Assembly (NCBI RefSeq): GCF_014155765.1
Contig: NZ_SCKT01000004.1
Span: 248,001-312,000 of the forward strand
Origin: Pantoea dispersa
GTDB taxonomy: Bacteria; Pseudomonadota; Gammaproteobacteria; Enterobacterales; Enterobacteriaceae
DNA length: 64,000 bases
Reading direction: 5' to 3'
The position numbers were made by a program, and so were the translations under genes. Below the pieces are notes generated by a model, which saw only the letters and a program-made list of their open reading frames with translations, had not been told where the DNA came from and searched no databases. Numbering within the stretch: the first letter of the stretch is position 1; each line of letters opens with the position of its first letter. Positions 39,783 to 48,555 of the stretch are shown one piece after another.

Positions 39783-40736
39783 TCAGGCCAGCCCGTTCAT
39801 GATATTCATCGGGCGTTCGCCCTGTTTTATACACTGCACAATCTGCGTCACGCAGCGTTCACCAATGGCGCTGATGGCACCGTCGGTATAACCGGCAAGG
39901 TGCGCCGTGGGGATAAAGTTACTCAGGGTGAACAGCGGATGCTGCGCCAGCGGCTCCTGCACAAAGACATCCGCCGCCGCACCGGCAATCACGTTATCCT
40001 GCAATGCCTGGTAGAGATCCTGCTCATTCACCACGCCACCGCGTGACGCGTTGATGAGAAACGCGCTCTTCTTCATGCGCTTCAGGCGCGCGGCGTCGAA
40101 CAGGTTTTGCGTCTGGTCGGTGAGCGGCATATGTAAGGTGATGAAGTCGCTGTGCTCCGTCAGCTGATCGAGGCTGACAAACGTCACGCCGTGTTCGGCG
40201 GCGAAGGCGTCATCGGGGTAAAAATCGAAGGCGAGGATGCGCATATTGAAGCCTTTAGCGCGCAGTGCCACCTGCTTACCGATATTGCCCAGGCCGATGA
40301 TGCCGAGCGTTTTGCCGTAGACGTCGGTGGCAAAAATGCGCGGCCAGTGGCCGGCGCGGGTCTCTATTGCGGCGGTGGTGATCTGGCGCGCGCTATTGAG
40401 AATCAGCGCAAAGGCGAAATCGGCAACCGCGTGTTTGTTCGCGTCCGGCACGTTTGTCACGTAAATACCGCGCGCACGGGTTGCGTCGAGGTCGATGTTA
40501 TCGACGCCTACGCCGTGCTTGCAGACAATTTTCAGCTGCGGTGCCAGCGACAGCAGCGCATCGTTGACCTCGGTGAAGGCCACGATCAGGGCGACGGTGT
40601 CGGCGAGATGCGGCGCCAGCGCGCTGAGCGGTGCGTTGGCGGGCAGCGTAATCAGCTCAAAGCCCTGCTGGCGCAGTGTGTCGATCGGCGCGGCGTCGTA
40701 GCGGGCGAACGAAGGTGAAGTACAGATGACTTTCAT
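39783..40736 (-). CDS. D-isomer-specific 2-hydroxyacid dehydrogenase
   Basis: 317-residue NAD(P)-dependent dehydrogenase. The Rossmann motif GIIGLGNIGKQVALRAKGF starts near residue 145, and the catalytic triad is Arg232 (INASRGGVV), Glu261 (VQEPL) and His279 (TAHLAGYT). It resembles phosphoglycerate and hydroxypyruvate/glyoxylate reductases but lacks a regulatory ACT domain. In the island it may interconvert a 2-oxo acid and D-2-hydroxy acid (such as hydroxypyruvate and D-glycerate). It lies 41 bases upstream of the MFS gene. Confidence 0.88.
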   Translation of the reverse strand: MKVICTSPSFARYDAAPIDTLRQQGFELITLPANAPLSALAPHLADTVALIVAFTEVNDALLSLAPQLKIVCKHGVGVDNIDLDATRARGIYVTNVPDANKHAVADFAFALILNSARQITTAAIETRAGHWPRIFATDVYGKTLGIIGLGNIGKQVALRAKGFNMRILAFDFYPDDAFAAEHGVTFVSLDQLTEHSDFITLHMPLTDQTQNLFDAARLKRMKKSAFLINASRGGVVNEQDLYQALQDNVIAGAAADVFVQEPLAQHPLFTLSNFIPTAHLAGYTDGAISAIGERCVTQIVQCIKQGERPMNIMNGLA

Positions 40737-40788
40737 AGCAAATGCGTCCCGGTGTTAATAACAGCAGCCATCGCTGCCTGAATCCGAC

Positions 40789-40870
40789 CCGCCACCGTCA
40801 GATTAACCCTAACCCTGATGGCGGCAGGGGGTAGCGGCGCCTGTATTGCGCGATGAATCGCGCCGCTACC
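40789..40870 (-). repeat. Tandem hairpins between aldolase and dehydrogenase genes
   Basis: Two stems lie side by side. CCGCCA plus TCAG pair with CTGATGGCGG (40789-40824), with a 3-base bulge. GGTAGCGGCGC pairs with GCGCCGCTACC (40830-40840 / 40860-40870) in a perfect 11-bp stem. Neither has a T-run. They probably stabilise or separate the mRNA segments of the minus-strand arm. Confidence 0.6.
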
Positions 40871-40907
40871 ACAGCTGCGTGCGGTAAGTGCTTTGAATTT
40901 ACTGGCT

Positions 40908-41792
40908 TTACTGCAAATACTGATTCACGATCTGGCGGATCTTCTGCTCTTCCTCCGCAGAGAAGCGCACCGCATAGCGGCTGTCGCCGACCTCATAGCC
41001 GAGCAGCGCCACGGCTTTTTTCACCGCCGCCGGGGAAAAACCAATGCTGTAGAGATCGGTACGCAGGCCGGTGACGTTCTCCTGAGCGGCGCGCGATCCG
41101 GCGATGTCGCCGGCATGGAAGCGCGCCCAGATGGCGTTAATCTCTTTCGGCGCCACGTTAGCCAGCCCGGAAATACAGGCGGAGCAGCCATCGACGAAGC
41201 CCTGATGAATCAGTGAGTCCGGCCCGTTCAGCACGTTGAAATGCGCAATACCTGCCGCTGCCTGCAGAAAGCCGCTCAGACTTTCGTAGCTGCCGGCGCT
41301 GTCTTTGATGCCAATGATGTTGGGATGCGCTGCCAGCGTACGCACGGTTTCCGGCTGCAGCGTATTACCGGTGCGCGCCGGAATGTTGTAGAGAAACAGC
41401 GGGACGTCGAGGGCGTCGGCCACGGCGCGGTAGTGATCAATCAGCTCTTCCTGTTTAAGCGGGACAAAGTAAGGGGTGATCACCGAGACGGCATCCACAC
41501 CCAGCTTTGCTACCTGCCTGCCCAGCCGGATAGTCTCACGCGTCGAGATCTCGCCAATGTGCGCCACCACCGGTGCAGTGCCGTTTACTTCGTCGACGCA
41601 GGTCTCGGTCACCGCCAGCTTTTCCTGCTCGTTCAGCACGAAAAACTCCCCGTTGGTGCCGCCGCAGAAAATACCGTTACCGGCGCTCAGCTGACGCCGA
41701 ATCTGTTCACGCTGCGCGGCAGGATTGTAGGCTCCGTCGCGATCAAAAGTGGTGACGATGGCGGTCAGTACGCCCTGAATGGTGTTGCTCAT
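40908..41792 (-). CDS. DapA/NAL-family aldolase (dihydrodipicolinate synthase-like)
   Basis: 294-residue class I aldolase of the DapA/N-acetylneuraminate lyase superfamily. Schiff-base Lys163 is in IIGIKDSAGSYESL, the partner Tyr135 in FLYNIPARTGNTL, and the carboxylate-binding loop reads GGTNGEF instead of GTTGE. Residues of true DapA that contact lysine or aspartate semialdehyde are not evident, so a sugar-acid or 2-oxo-acid aldolase or dehydratase is more likely. The start at 41792 has a GGGGGA site; an alternative ATG at 41807 overlaps the upstream stop as ATGA. Confidence 0.87.
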   Translation of the reverse strand: MSNTIQGVLTAIVTTFDRDGAYNPAAQREQIRRQLSAGNGIFCGGTNGEFFVLNEQEKLAVTETCVDEVNGTAPVVAHIGEISTRETIRLGRQVAKLGVDAVSVITPYFVPLKQEELIDHYRAVADALDVPLFLYNIPARTGNTLQPETVRTLAAHPNIIGIKDSAGSYESLSGFLQAAAGIAHFNVLNGPDSLIHQGFVDGCSACISGLANVAPKEINAIWARFHAGDIAGSRAAQENVTGLRTDLYSIGFSPAAVKKAVALLGYEVGDSRYAVRFSAEEEQKIRQIVNQYLQ

Positions 41793-41803
41793 GATTCCCC
41801 CGC

Positions 41804-42958
41804 TCATGCTGAGTGATTTAATGCCGGAAACAGCGTCAGGTAGACGTTGCGCACATCGTCGGCGCTGACTTTCATCGGTACATTCTTCATCAGGCGCTGC
41901 ACGTCCAGCGCGGCTTCGACCAGATACGGCAGATGATCCGGCCCGATACCCAGCGCTTCCAGGCTGGCCGGCAGTTTAAGGCGCTGCACCAGCGCGGCGA
42001 AATAGGCCACCAGTGCGTGCGATTTGGCCTCTTCATCCAGTGCGCTATCGGCATCCGGCAGCAGATCGTAGGCCTGCGCGAACTTGCTCACCGCCGCCGG
42101 ACGCACAAACTGCATGCACGGCGCCAGCAGAATGGCGTTGGCCACGCCGTGCGGCAGATGATACTTGCCGCCCAGCGGATACGACATGGCGTGCACCAGA
42201 TGTGTCCCGGCATGGGCGATCGCCGCTCCGCCGTAGTAGGACGCCCACAACATATTCAGCCGTGCTTCCAGGTTGTCCGGTTCGGCAAGGGTCTTTTCGA
42301 GGCTGGCGAACAGCTTTTTCATGCCGATCAGCGCATAGTTATCACTCACCGGATTGGCCACGGTGGCGGTGAAGCACTCAATCAGGTGGCACAGCGCATC
42401 AATCCCGGTCGACGAGGCGATGTGCGCCGGCATGCTGGTGGTCAGTTCCGGAATCAGCGCCACGTAGTCCGGCAGCATCACCGGCGAAATAATACCGACC
42501 TTGGTCTCTTTCTCCGGAATGGCAAGGATGGCATTGGGCGTGGCTTCCGAGCCGGTGCCGGCCGTGGTCGGGATCAGTAAAGAAGCGGTACGCGTGTGCG
42601 GCTTCTCACCGGCCAGCAGCGCCGTCAGGGTTGGCGCATCGGCTACGCACAACACGGACAGCAGCTTCGCCACATCCAGCACGCTGCCGCCGCCAATGCC
42701 GATCACCAGATCGACGTCGCCGTGCGGCAGCGCCGCAACAATCGCCGCCACATCATGCTGGCTCGGCTCGGGCGGCACCGTATCAACCAGGCTCAGGCTG
42801 GCGATCTGCTGCTGCAGCCGGGCGATAAGCGCCTGCACCGCCGGAATACCCAGAATGTTTTTATCCGTGACCAGCAACGCCTTCTGCTTATCCTGCAGTA
42901 AATAGCTGAGATCGTTCAGAGCCTGATAGCCACTGATCACGGTGCTGTTGATATTCAT
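41804..42958 (-). CDS. Iron-containing (group III) alcohol dehydrogenase
   Basis: 384-residue metal-dependent NAD(P) alcohol dehydrogenase. GIGGGSVLDVAKLL is the cofactor loop, IPTTAGTGSEATPNA is the phosphate-binding turn, and metal ligands come from STGIDALCHLIECFT (Asp, His) and GTHLVHAMSYPLGGKYHLPHG (His residues). Relatives include 1,3-propanediol, lactaldehyde and hydroxybutyrate dehydrogenases. It is the first gene of the minus arm, divergent from dtnK, and so probably under the same operator. It may handle an aldehyde or hydroxyacid intermediate. Specificity is unknown. Confidence 0.88.
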   Translation of the reverse strand: MNINSTVISGYQALNDLSYLLQDKQKALLVTDKNILGIPAVQALIARLQQQIASLSLVDTVPPEPSQHDVAAIVAALPHGDVDLVIGIGGGSVLDVAKLLSVLCVADAPTLTALLAGEKPHTRTASLLIPTTAGTGSEATPNAILAIPEKETKVGIISPVMLPDYVALIPELTTSMPAHIASSTGIDALCHLIECFTATVANPVSDNYALIGMKKLFASLEKTLAEPDNLEARLNMLWASYYGGAAIAHAGTHLVHAMSYPLGGKYHLPHGVANAILLAPCMQFVRPAAVSKFAQAYDLLPDADSALDEEAKSHALVAYFAALVQRLKLPASLEALGIGPDHLPYLVEAALDVQRLMKNVPMKVSADDVRNVYLTLFPALNHSA

Positions 42959-43081
42959 GTCATGCCCTTATAACGGTTTTGCACATTATGATTAGGTTTG
43001 CTCAATGCTGTGCGGGGTGTATCCCTTTCTGAGGCTAAATTTATAGGCGATATCGATTTCAATTAATTTGATCTTGCTCAC

Positions 43082-43111
43082 ATATAATCAATCATGATTG
43101 AATATAATCAA
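43082..43111. promoter_or_regulatory. Operator-like repeats between the two arms of the island
   Basis: TCAATCATGATTGA (43088-43101) is a perfect 14-base palindrome. It is interleaved with a direct repeat ATATAATCAA at 43082-43091 and 43102-43111, exactly 20 bases (about two helical turns) apart. It lies between the divergent dehydrogenase and dtnK-like genes, 36 bases before the kinase start. A binding site for the DeoR protein encoded in the same arm is the simplest reading. Confidence 0.6.
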
Positions 43112-43146
43112 ATGCAGCACGGCAAGGGGCCGTGACAGGAGAGAAA

Positions 43147-44418
43147 ATGACTTCATCGCCATGGAAAACGCCGGTTCTGGTGATTGCCGACGATTTTACC
43201 GGCGCCAATGACGCAGGCAGCGGCTTCGCGCTGGCCGGCGCACGCGTCCACGTGCTGTTCAATAACCTGACACCCCCGGAGGCCGGCGCAGCGGATGTGC
43301 TGGTGATCAGCACCGATAGCCGTGCGGTCAGCGCAGCGGAAGCCGCCAGCCGCACGCATGCCGCCATTCAGCCGCATCAGCAGATAGCGCAACACGGCTG
43401 GCTGTTTAAGAAGATCGACTCAACGCTGCGCGGCAATCCAGGCGCTGAGGTAGCCGCCGCGCTGCAGGTCAGCGCGAAACGGCTGGCGCTGGTGGTGCCG
43501 GCGGTGCCTAAGCTGGGCCGCATCACGCGCGGCGGGGAAGTGTGGATCCATCAGCAGCGCCTGACTGACACCGAATTTGCCAGCGATCCTAAAACCCCGG
43601 TGACCAGCAGTAACGTGCTGATGCGCCTGCAGATGCAATGCGAGCTGCCGGGCGAGCAGATCGATCTTGCCACGGTACGCAGCGGCACGCTGGCCGCACG
43701 GCTGGCGACCAGTCAGGGCCTGCTGGTACTGGACGCGGAACAGCAGGCGGATATCGACGCCATTATCGCGGCTGCCGCGACGCTGCCGGAACGTCCGCTG
43801 CTGGTCGGCGCGTCCGGGTTAAGCGATGCGCTGGGTGCGCATCTTGCTGCGCGGCCCTCTCGCCCGGTGCTGGCGATAGTCGGTTCGATGAGCGCCATGG
43901 CGCAGCAGCAAATCGCCCGGCTCGCCAGCCAGCGTGACATCCGCTTGATTGATATTGATATTTGCCAGCTGTTTGCCACACCGGCATGGCCGCAGGCGGC
44001 GGCCTGGCAGCAGGCGATGGTCCAGGCGCTGCGCGAGGGTGTGCACTGTGTGGTGCGCACTACGCAACAGGCTGACCAGCGCCACGCGATTGCGCAGCTG
44101 TGTCAGCAGCAGCAGATTACGCGCCAGCAGCTCGGCGAGCGCATCTGCCAGTTTCTGGCGCAGCTGACGCGCGCCGTCTGCGCGCACATTCAGCCTGCCG
44201 GCCTGTTTCTCTCCGGCGGTGACGTGGCCATCGCGGTAGCGCAGGCACTCGGGGCCAGCGGCTTTCAGATTCAGGGCCAGGTGGCGGGCTGTGTACCGCA
44301 CGGGGTTCTGCTTAACAGTGAATTACACCTGCCGGTGATGACCAAAGCGGGTGGCTTTGGTGATGAAAACACCCTGGCAGAAGCCATTCGTTTTATTGAG
44401 GAGAAGTCGAGTGAATAA
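43147..44418 (+). CDS. dtnK: Four-carbon acid sugar kinase (DUF1537), D-threonate kinase-like
   Basis: 423-residue two-domain DUF1537 kinase. The N-terminal domain has VIADDFTGANDAGSGFA and FKKIDSTLRGNPGAEV (acid-sugar binding). The C-terminal domain has ERPLLVGASGLSDALG, LAIVGSMS and GLFLSGGDVAIAVAQALG (nucleotide binding), ending VPHGVLL and VMTKAGGFGDENTL. Paired with pdxA2, members phosphorylate D-threonate (or a related erythronate) at O4. The start at 43147 has CAGGAG upstream; an upstream GTG at 43132 is less likely. It overlaps pdxA2 by 8 bases. Confidence 0.85.
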   Translation: MTSSPWKTPVLVIADDFTGANDAGSGFALAGARVHVLFNNLTPPEAGAADVLVISTDSRAVSAAEAASRTHAAIQPHQQIAQHGWLFKKIDSTLRGNPGAEVAAALQVSAKRLALVVPAVPKLGRITRGGEVWIHQQRLTDTEFASDPKTPVTSSNVLMRLQMQCELPGEQIDLATVRSGTLAARLATSQGLLVLDAEQQADIDAIIAAAATLPERPLLVGASGLSDALGAHLAARPSRPVLAIVGSMSAMAQQQIARLASQRDIRLIDIDICQLFATPAWPQAAAWQQAMVQALREGVHCVVRTTQQADQRHAIAQLCQQQQITRQQLGERICQFLAQLTRAVCAHIQPAGLFLSGGDVAIAVAQALGASGFQIQGQVAGCVPHGVLLNSELHLPVMTKAGGFGDENTLAEAIRFIEEKSSE

Positions 44419-45391
44419 CACTATTGCGGTGACCATGGGCGATCCGGCGGGCATCAGCCCGGAAATCATCATTAAAGCGCTGGCAGAAGGGGAGCTGGCG
44501 GGCATTCCGGCAGTGGTGGTCGGCTGTGCCGCGACGCTGCGTCGGGTGCTGGCATTGAATATTACGCCGCACGCCGAGCTGCGCGTGCTGGACAGCGTGC
44601 AGGATGCGCATTTCGCACCGGGCATCATTAACGTCATCGATGAGCCGCTGGCCGATCCTGATGCGCTGCAGCCGGGCAAGGTACAGAAGCAGGCCGGCGA
44701 TCTGGCCTGGCGCTGCGTGAAGCGCGCCACCGAACTGGCGCTGGCGGGCGACGTGCAGGCGATTGCCACCGCCCCGCTGAACAAAGAGGCGCTGCACGCG
44801 GCGGGCCACCTTTATCCCGGCCACACTGAACTGCTGGCACAGCTGACCCAGACCAAAAATTACGCCATGGTGCTGTATACCGACCATCTGAAAGTGATCC
44901 ACGTGACCACGCACATCGCGCTGCGTAAGTTCCTCGACACGCTGAACGGCGAACGTATTCAGACGGTGATCGGCATGGCTGACAGCTTCCTGCGTCGCGT
45001 GGGCTATGACCAACCGCGCATCGCCGTCGCCGGGGTCAATCCGCACGCGGGCGAGAATGGCCTGTTTGGTGATGAAGAGATCACCACGGTGACGCCAGCG
45101 ATCCAGGCAATGAAGCAGCAGGGCATTGATGTCCATGGCCCGTGCCCGCCGGATACGGTGTTTTTACAGTGCCAGCAGGGGCAGTACGATATGGTGGTGG
45201 CGATGTACCACGATCAGGGGCATATCCCTTTGAAACTGCTTGGCTTTTACGATGGCGTCAACATCACGGCGGGACTGCCGTTTATCCGCACTTCCGCCGA
45301 CCACGGCACGGCATTTGATATCGCCTGGACAGGTAAAGCGAACTCTGCGAGCATGGCGATCTCGATTAAACTCGCGATGCAGCTTGCATAG
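44411..45391 (+). CDS. pdxA2: PdxA2-type 4-phospho-acid-sugar dehydrogenase
   Basis: 326-residue metal-dependent dehydrogenase of the PdxA family, with a GTG start (GAGGAG upstream). VTMGDPAGISPEIIIKAL opens the fold; ligands are in YPGHTELLAQ and VAMYHDQGHIPLK, with NITAGLPFIRTSADHGTAFD near the end. The coenzyme-binding part is similar to pyridoxine PdxA, but pairing with a DUF1537 kinase marks the PdxA2 group that oxidises and decarboxylates D-threonate 4-phosphate to dihydroxyacetone phosphate. It is unlikely to be the pyridoxal PdxA, which normally lies with surA-ksgA. Confidence 0.87.
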   Translation: MNNTIAVTMGDPAGISPEIIIKALAEGELAGIPAVVVGCAATLRRVLALNITPHAELRVLDSVQDAHFAPGIINVIDEPLADPDALQPGKVQKQAGDLAWRCVKRATELALAGDVQAIATAPLNKEALHAAGHLYPGHTELLAQLTQTKNYAMVLYTDHLKVIHVTTHIALRKFLDTLNGERIQTVIGMADSFLRRVGYDQPRIAVAGVNPHAGENGLFGDEEITTVTPAIQAMKQQGIDVHGPCPPDTVFLQCQQGQYDMVVAMYHDQGHIPLKLLGFYDGVNITAGLPFIRTSADHGTAFDIAWTGKANSASMAISIKLAMQLA

Positions 45392-45397
45392 GGAAAT

Positions 45398-46159
45398 ATG
45401 AAGGGACAAAGCCGTCTCGACCAGATTATGGACTATCTCAAAAGTCATAATCTGGTCACTGTTGAACAGCTGGTGAGCGCCATTTCTGCTTCGCCAGCCA
45501 CCATTCGCCGCGATCTGATTAAGCTGGACAAGGAAGGGGTGATTAGCCGCAGCCACGGCGGCGTCACGCTGAACCGCTTTATCCCGACGCAGCCGACCAC
45601 GCTGGAGAAGATGCAGCGTAACCTGGCGGAGAAGCAGGCCATCGCCCAGTTCGCTGCCAGCTATGTGCAGTCCGGCGATGCGGTAGTGCTGGATGCCGGC
45701 ACCACCATGCTGGAACTGGCACGACAGCTGACCCATCTGCAGCTGCGGGTGATCACCGCCGATCTGCACATTGCGCTGTTTTTGTCGGAGTTTAAACAGA
45801 TTGAGACCACCATCATCGGCGGCCGCATCGACGACTCCAGCCAGTCGTGCATTGGTGAGCACGGCCGGCGCCTGCTGCGCAGTATCAATCCGGACATTGC
45901 GTTTGTCAGCTGTAACTCATGGAGTATTGAGCGCGGTATTACCACGCCGACGGAAGACAAAGCCGGGCTGAAGATGGATCTGCTGGCCAACGCGCGCCGG
46001 CGCATTCTGCTGGCCGACAGCAGTAAATATGGCTCATGGTCGCTGTACTGCGCGGCACCGATTGATAGCCTGACCGATGTGGTGACCGATTCCCGCCTTG
46101 ATGAAGCGGTATGCCGTGATTTGCGCGAGCGCGGCATTGGCCTGCAGCTGACCGCGTAA
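45398..46159 (+). CDS. DeoR/GlpR-family transcriptional regulator
   Basis: 253-residue repressor. The N-terminal HTH is [45 protein letters not shown], the DeoR signature. The C-terminal sugar-phosphate sensing domain has [42 protein letters not shown] and LLADSSKYG. It begins 6 bases after pdxA2, so it is in the same transcript, and probably controls both arms through the repeats at 43082-43111. A phosphorylated pathway intermediate is the expected inducer. Confidence 0.92.
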   Translation: MKGQSRLDQIMDYLKSHNLVTVEQLVSAISASPATIRRDLIKLDKEGVISRSHGGVTLNRFIPTQPTTLEKMQRNLAEKQAIAQFAASYVQSGDAVVLDAGTTMLELARQLTHLQLRVITADLHIALFLSEFKQIETTIIGGRIDDSSQSCIGEHGRRLLRSINPDIAFVSCNSWSIERGITTPTEDKAGLKMDLLANARRRILLADSSKYGSWSLYCAAPIDSLTDVVTDSRLDEAVCRDLRERGIGLQLTA

Positions 46160-46237
46160 ATGTGCCGCCCGCATCAGCGGGTGAATGACGTGCGCTGCGC
46201 TACCGCGGCGCAGCCTTCACCCACTGCTGGCGCTGAG

Positions 46238-47047
46238 TTACAACAACTTCAATCCCGTCGCCGGGATATTGCGCCCGTAATAAATCTCACGCATCTCCTT
46301 CCACAACAGATTGGTAATGCGCTTGTGCTCCTGCGGGCTCAGCTCTTCAGGTTTGGTGTTGAACAGGTAATACTTCAGATCAAATTCCTTCAGCAACATC
46401 TTGGTATGAAAGATGTTTTCCTGATAAACGTTAACGTCCACCATGTCGTACATCGCTTTCATATCCTCGGACATGAAGTTCTGAATGGAATTGATCTCAT
46501 GGTCGATGAAATGCTTCACGCCATTGACGTCGCGGGTGAAGCCGCGCACGCGGTAATCCACGGTTACGATATCCGACTCCAGCTGGTGGATGAGATAATT
46601 CAGCGCCTTCAGGGGCGAAATCACGCCGCAGGTCGAGACTTCAATGTCGGCGCGGAAGGTACATAAACCGCCTTCCGGGTGACTCTCCGGATAGGTGTGC
46701 ACGCAGATGTGACTCTTGTCGAGGTGCGCCACCACCGAACTGGGCAGCGGGCCGGGATGCTCGGAATTATCGATATCCTGCGGATTGATCGGCTCTTCGC
46801 TGACCAGAATCGTCACGCTGGCACCCTGCGGCTCATAATCCTGGCGCGCGATATTCAGCACGTTAGCACCGATGATTGAGCAGGTCTCGGTGAGGATTTC
46901 CGTCAGGCGGTTGGCGTTATATTGCTCATCAATATAGGCGATATAGCCATCACGTTCGGCTTCGCTATTGGCATAGCAAATGTCGTAGATACAAAAACTC
47001 AGGCTTTTGGTCAGATTATTGAAGCCATGTAGTTTTAGCTTTTGCAA
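46238..47047 (-). CDS. speD: S-adenosylmethionine decarboxylase proenzyme
   Basis: Pyruvoyl enzyme of spermidine synthesis, 269 residues (E. coli 264; the extra residues are a C-terminal tail ATGLKLL). Self-cleavage occurs between Lys111 and Ser112 in [20 protein letters not shown], producing the pyruvoyl group. The start is TTG at 47047, preceded by AGGAGGTGA, a nine-base perfect Shine-Dalgarno, which compensates for the rare start codon; E. coli also uses a weak start here, from memory. Second gene of speE-speD, 19 bases after speE. Confidence 0.96.
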   Translation of the reverse strand: MQKLKLHGFNNLTKSLSFCIYDICYANSEAERDGYIAYIDEQYNANRLTEILTETCSIIGANVLNIARQDYEPQGASVTILVSEEPINPQDIDNSEHPGPLPSSVVAHLDKSHICVHTYPESHPEGGLCTFRADIEVSTCGVISPLKALNYLIHQLESDIVTVDYRVRGFTRDVNGVKHFIDHEINSIQNFMSEDMKAMYDMVDVNVYQENIFHTKMLLKEFDLKYYLFNTKPEELSPQEHKRITNLLWKEMREIYYGRNIPATGLKLL

Positions 47048-47066
47048 TTGGGTTCACCTCCTGAGG

Positions 47067-47921
47067 TCAGCTGAGCGCGTTTAAAAGGTATTGCGGCAGG
47101 GCAAAGCTGCCGATGTGCAGCTGTGGCGTGTAGTAACGGCAGGGCAGTCCGGCCGCGGCAAAACGTGACTGCAGCGTCGCAAGGTCCGGCTGGCGCAGCG
47201 CCGGATCGTCGCTCGCCCAGGCGAAGGTCATGATGCCGCCGTAGTAAGTCGGAATCGCCGCCTGGTAAAAGCTGACGTCAGCGAAATAGTGGCTGAGTTT
47301 GCGGTGGCTGTTGACCGCTTCATCCTGCTGCAGGAAGCAGACGCCGTTCTGCGCGACAAACACGCCACCGTGATTGAGCGCCTGTTTGCAGCCGGCATAA
47401 AACGCCGAGGTGAACAGACTCTCGCCAGGACCGATTGGATCGGTACAGTCGGAGATGATCACATCAAACCGTTCCTGCGTCTGGCTGACGAAGTTAACGC
47501 CATCGTCGATCACCAGCTGCAGACGCGGATCGTCGTAAGCGCCGGCGCTGTGGTTAGGCAGATAGGTTTGACAGAAATTCACCACGCCAGCATCAATTTC
47601 CACCATGGTGATGTGCTCAACGCGCTGATGCCGGGCTACCTCGCGCAGCATCGCGCCGTCACCGCCGCCGATAATCAATACGCGCCGGGCGTTGCCGTGC
47701 GCCAGAATCGGCACGTGCGTCATCATTTCGTGATAGATAAACTCATCGCGCTCGGTGGTTTGCACCACGCCGTCCAGCGCCATCACGCGGCCAAACGCGG
47801 CGTTCTCAAAGATCACCAGATCCTGATGCGCGGTTTTATCGCGGTATAGCAGATTGTCTACGCTGAAATATTGGCCAAAGCCGCTATGCAGCGTCTCATG
47901 CCAGGTCTCTTTGTCGGCCAT
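47067..47921 (-). CDS. speE: Spermidine synthase
   Basis: Aminopropyltransferase of 284 residues (E. coli 288) joining putrescine and decarboxylated SAM, the product of Spe[67 protein letters not shown] (SAM-binding loop), VEIDAGVV and [17 protein letters not shown] (acidic catalytic residues) are all present. First gene of the speED operon. Confidence 0.97.
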   Translation of the reverse strand: MADKETWHETLHSGFGQYFSVDNLLYRDKTAHQDLVIFENAAFGRVMALDGVVQTTERDEFIYHEMMTHVPILAHGNARRVLIIGGGDGAMLREVARHQRVEHITMVEIDAGVVNFCQTYLPNHSAGAYDDPRLQLVIDDGVNFVSQTQERFDVIISDCTDPIGPGESLFTSAFYAGCKQALNHGGVFVAQNGVCFLQQDEAVNSHRKLSHYFADVSFYQAAIPTYYGGIMTFAWASDDPALRQPDLATLQSRFAAAGLPCRYYTPQLHIGSFALPQYLLNALS

Positions 47922-47981
47922 GCCGGAGCGCTCCTTATGCTGTTAACGCGCAATAATGCCAGAAAAAAGCATAACGAATTA

Positions 47982-48001
47982 TGACCGTGCTTGCACGGTC
48001 A
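47982..48001. repeat. Hairpin between yacC and speE
   Basis: TGACCGTGC, TT, GCACGGTCA: a perfect 9-bp stem between the yacC stop and the speE start. No U-run follows on the minus strand, so termination of yacC by it is uncertain. Confidence 0.55.
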
Positions 48002-48030
48002 GGGCGTTAACAGCAGCGCAGGGCGGAGGA

Positions 48031-48378
48031 TTATTTCACGTAGGCAAGCAGGCTGAGGGAATCGCGCGCCAGCGACTTACACTTTTTGTCGTTGGTGATG
48101 GCGATACCGCTCAAATCTTTGTAGCTCTCTTCACCGAGGGATTTCATGTTGTAAGCGCTGTAGTTGCTCAGATCCCAGCGGTTTTGCTGGGCAAAAAACA
48201 CCAGTGCTTTACGAATCTGCGCGTCGGGCAGATCCTGATAGCCGCAATCATTTTTCAGATAGACAAACACCGCGGTGAGGTCAGCCAGATCTTCTGCTTC
48301 GGATTCGCTCAGGGCAAAACTGGTGGAGGAGAAGCCAAGGAGTCCCGCCAGCAGCAGGATCTTGATGCTTTTCGTCAT
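48031..48378 (-). CDS. yacC: Periplasmic protein YacC (PulS/OutS pilotin family)
   Basis: 115-residue exported protein, same length as E. coli YacC. It has a clear signal peptide (MTKSIKILLLAGLLGFSSTSFA, cleavage expected after FALS region). The mature part LSESEAEDLADLTAVFVYLKNDCGYQDLP with KALVFFAQQNRWDLSNY and CKSLARDSLSLLAYVK is the conserved domain. Two cysteines could form a disulfide. The family includes type II secretin pilotins, but YacC lacks a lipobox, so its own role is unknown. Start at 48378 replaces a longer reading that runs into the cueO promoter. Confidence 0.92.
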   Translation of the reverse strand: MTKSIKILLLAGLLGFSSTSFALSESEAEDLADLTAVFVYLKNDCGYQDLPDAQIRKALVFFAQQNRWDLSNYSAYNMKSLGEESYKDLSGIAITNDKKCKSLARDSLSLLAYVK

Positions 48379-48495
48379 AATCGTTCTCAACAAGGGACAA
48401 TTTAATGACGTTAGCACAGTTATTGCCGGGATTCCGCTAAATTTGGCTAAATGCGCCACTGGCGCGCTTTTTATCCCGGCGGGCGCTTTCATCGC

Positions 48496-48526
48496 TTGAC
48501 CCTCCCGCAGGGGAAAGGTTTACGCT
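48496..48526 (+). promoter_or_regulatory. CueR-type cueO promoter
   Basis: TTGACC (48496-48501) and TACGCT (48521-48526) are separated by 19 bases, the long spacer typical of MerR-family promoters. The spacer holds an imperfect dyad, ACCCTCCC and GGGAAAGGT, as at the E. coli cueO promoter. Copper induction through CueR is expected; cueR itself is not in the window. Confidence 0.82.
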
Positions 48527-48555
48527 GTGCCCCTATTCACGATAAGGATATGAAT

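Noticed and set aside
40800-40815. Telomere-like TTAACCCTAACCCT
   Set aside because: Only two units and they form the loop of a hairpin; chance resemblance.
44411-45391. Reading this as the pyridoxal-pathway gene pdxA
   Set aside because: The overlap with a DUF1537 kinase gene and a DeoR regulator, and the absence of surA/ksgA neighbours, favour the PdxA2 catabolic group.
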